This document shows, piece after piece, positions 6,677 through 7,869 of a stretch of 7,869 nucleotides of DNA. The stretch is taken from positions 20,498 to 28,366 of the forward strand of contig DHPI01000078.1 in assembly GCA_002407865.1 (NCBI GenBank), written 5' to 3'. The notes beneath the pieces are model-generated. The model did no database searches. It saw nothing but the letters and a program-made list of their open reading frames with translations, and was not told the origin of the DNA. Origin of the DNA: Spirochaetia bacterium UBA5368 (lineage in GTDB: Bacteria; Spirochaetota; UBA4802; UBA5368). Position numbers and translations under genes: made by a program. Every line of letters begins with the position of its first letter. The stretch's first letter is position 1.

Positions 6677-7869
6677 TTATGCCTCCTTCCTGATATCTAC
6701 CAGAAACGCCTTATATTCCGGTATCATTGTATTCGCGTCGCCAATATGCGGAGTCAGCTGGTTACAGCTGTCGCCCGACTTGGCGCAACCATGGCCGAAA
6801 TGCCATATCATACCTACCATCTCCACCATTTTGCCGTTTATCTTCCACGGCTGCACCCTTTCGGTCACCAGCGCATATGCGGACACGCTGCCGCGCGCAT
6901 TGAAAATTTTCACTTTGTCGCCCGTCTGTATGCCTTTTGCCTTTGCGAGCGTCGGGCTGATCTCGCAAAACATATCGGGAACCAGCTCCGCAAGCCAAGG
7001 GAGATTTCTCGTCATGGCGCCGGCCTGCCAGTGCTCGACAACGCGATACGACGTTCCGATATATGGATATCTGCCGGCATCGCCAAATTTTCCACGCACC
7101 GCATCGATGATTACCGTCGCCGGATTCACCTTCTGCGAGTTGAGCGTATTCACCGCCGGGCTTTCCATCGGCTCGTAATGTTCGGGGAACGGGCCGTCAG
7201 CGAGATTATTTGCAAACAATTTGCCGACTCCCTCGCCGTTCATGATGTACGGGTTCTTCTTGTCCGGGCCAGCCAGCGGTCCGCCGTCGACAACATCGCC
7301 TTTCCATTTGCTGCCCGTCCATTTTACAACCCAGCGCTTCTGATCCCATGGCTCGCCGTTTCGCTTCACCGCCGCGCGGTTGTAAATGATTCGTCTGTTC
7401 AACGGCCAGCACCATGACCATTCAGGATACAAGCCGATCTTCTGGGATGTGTCCTTCACGCCTCTGCGGGCCATCATGTTACCGTCTTCCGTAAAGCTGC
7501 CGCAATAGATCCAGTTGCCGCACGCCGTCGAACCGTCATCCTTCAGGTCCATGAAGGTCCCTATCTGTTTTCCGGATTTCGTCATATATCCGTTGATTTC
7601 CCTGGCAACCAGCTTCGGATCGGGCTCATGCTCGCCGGGATGCGTATAGTTCCATGTCGCCTTGAGTATCGGATCGGGAAATTTCCCGCCCTCCTTCTGA
7701 TAGAGCGCCCGTACTTCACGGAAAATCAAATCCACGATGTCGAGGTCAGACTTTGATGCACCGACGGGGTTGACGGCCTTGTACCGCCACTGAACCCAGC
7801 GTCCGGAGTTCGATATACTGCCCTCTTTTTCCACCGACGACGCCGCCGGCAGCAGAAACACCTCAGTCG
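6677..7869 (-). CDS. fdhA: Formate dehydrogenase, catalytic (alpha) subunit, C-terminal part
   Basis: The molybdenum- or tungsten-bis(pyranopterin) subunit that interconverts formate and CO2. The frame runs off the right edge, so the N-terminus, the first Fe-S cluster and the catalytic Sec or Cys are not visible; about 396 residues of a protein normally near 1000 can be read. The visible start (TEVFLLPAASSVEKEGS, then ISNSGRWVQWRYKA) is the conserved block of FdnG/FdhA-type subunits. The last third is a molydopterin-dinucleotide-binding domain: EHWQAGAMTRNLPWLAEL, then FCEISPTLAKAKGIQTGD, ARGSV, VGMIWHFG, and the family ending LTPHIGDANTMIPEYKAFL. The similarity is to the long respiratory or periplasmic-type formate dehydrogenases more than to the short soluble FdhF type. 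The stop is 3 bp from fdhB, and the final codons (Arg-Lys-Glu-Ala-stop) form the fdhB ribosome site. Confidence 0.93.
   Translation of the reverse strand, partial: TEVFLLPAASSVEKEGSISNSGRWVQWRYKAVNPVGASKSDLDIVDLIFREVRALYQKEGGKFPDPILKATWNYTHPGEHEPDPKLVAREINGYMTKSGKQIGTFMDLKDDGSTACGNWIYCGSFTEDGNMMARRGVKDTSQKIGLYPEWSWCWPLNRRIIYNRAAVKRNGEPWDQKRWVVKWTGSKWKGDVVDGGPLAGPDKKNPYIMNGEGVGKLFANNLADGPFPEHYEPMESPAVNTLNSQKVNPATVIIDAVRGKFGDAGRYPYIGTSYRVVEHWQAGAMTRNLPWLAELVPDMFCEISPTLAKAKGIQTGDKVKIFNARGSVSAYALVTERVQPWKINGKMVEMVGMIWHFGHGCAKSGDSCNQLTPHIGDANTMIPEYKAFLVDIRKEA
6682..6690 (-). promoter_or_regulatory. Ribosome binding site of fdhB, embedded in the end of fdhA
   Basis: GGAAGGAGG on the minus strand lies 8 bases before the fdhB ATG and doubles as the last codons of fdhA. 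This near-ideal site fixes the fdhB start. It also implies translational coupling, with ribosomes ending fdhA beside the fdhB start. Confidence 0.85.

Noticed and set aside
6035..7417. A long open frame on the plus strand (460 codons).
   Set aside because: It lies antisense to fdhB and fdhA, whose proteins match their families across their length. Its translation is rich in His, Arg and Ala without recognisable motifs, and no ribosome site supports it.

Overview
The window looks like a piece of a Gram-negative, strictly anaerobic bacterial chromosome. It carries a ferredoxin-linked 2-oxoacid oxidoreductase, a molybdenum/tungsten-type formate dehydrogenase, the diaminopimelate aminotransferase shortcut of lysine and peptidoglycan synthesis, and a probable lipoprotein. 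The set would fit a spirochaete, a deltaproteobacterium-like lineage or a relative. I cannot place it more precisely from sequence alone, and no phylogenetic marker beyond one tRNA is present.

Layout. The left end (1-1577) reads rightwards: the 3' part of iorA, a complete iorB one base downstream, a short gap with a good tRNA-type promoter, and tRNA-Ala(CGC). Everything from 1581 to 7869 reads leftwards. In transcription order this is the 3' two thirds or less of a formate dehydrogenase catalytic subunit gene (fdhA, cut by the right edge), its iron-sulfur subunit fdhB, and an intergenic region with three inverted repeats, one a strong intrinsic terminator. A new leftward unit follows with its own -35 box: a small lipoprotein gene, dapL, and a penicillin-acylase-family gene whose stop codon lies 3 bp from the end of the tRNA.

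How the genes work together. IorAB oxidatively decarboxylates aryl pyruvates and passes electrons to ferredoxin. FdhAB interconverts formate and CO2 through a chain of four Fe-S clusters. Both fit an amino-acid-fermenting, acetogenic or syntrophic energy metabolism. DapL makes LL-diaminopimelate in one step for lysine and the cell wall.

The most unusual item is the third gene of the dapL unit. It is a membrane-anchored member of the penicillin acylase (S45, Ntn-hydrolase) family in which the autoprocessing and nucleophile region is shortened and degenerate, and the expected oxyanion asparagine appears to be aspartate. This suggests a non-hydrolytic family member. I found no CRISPR array, insertion sequence, phage gene or obvious defence system.
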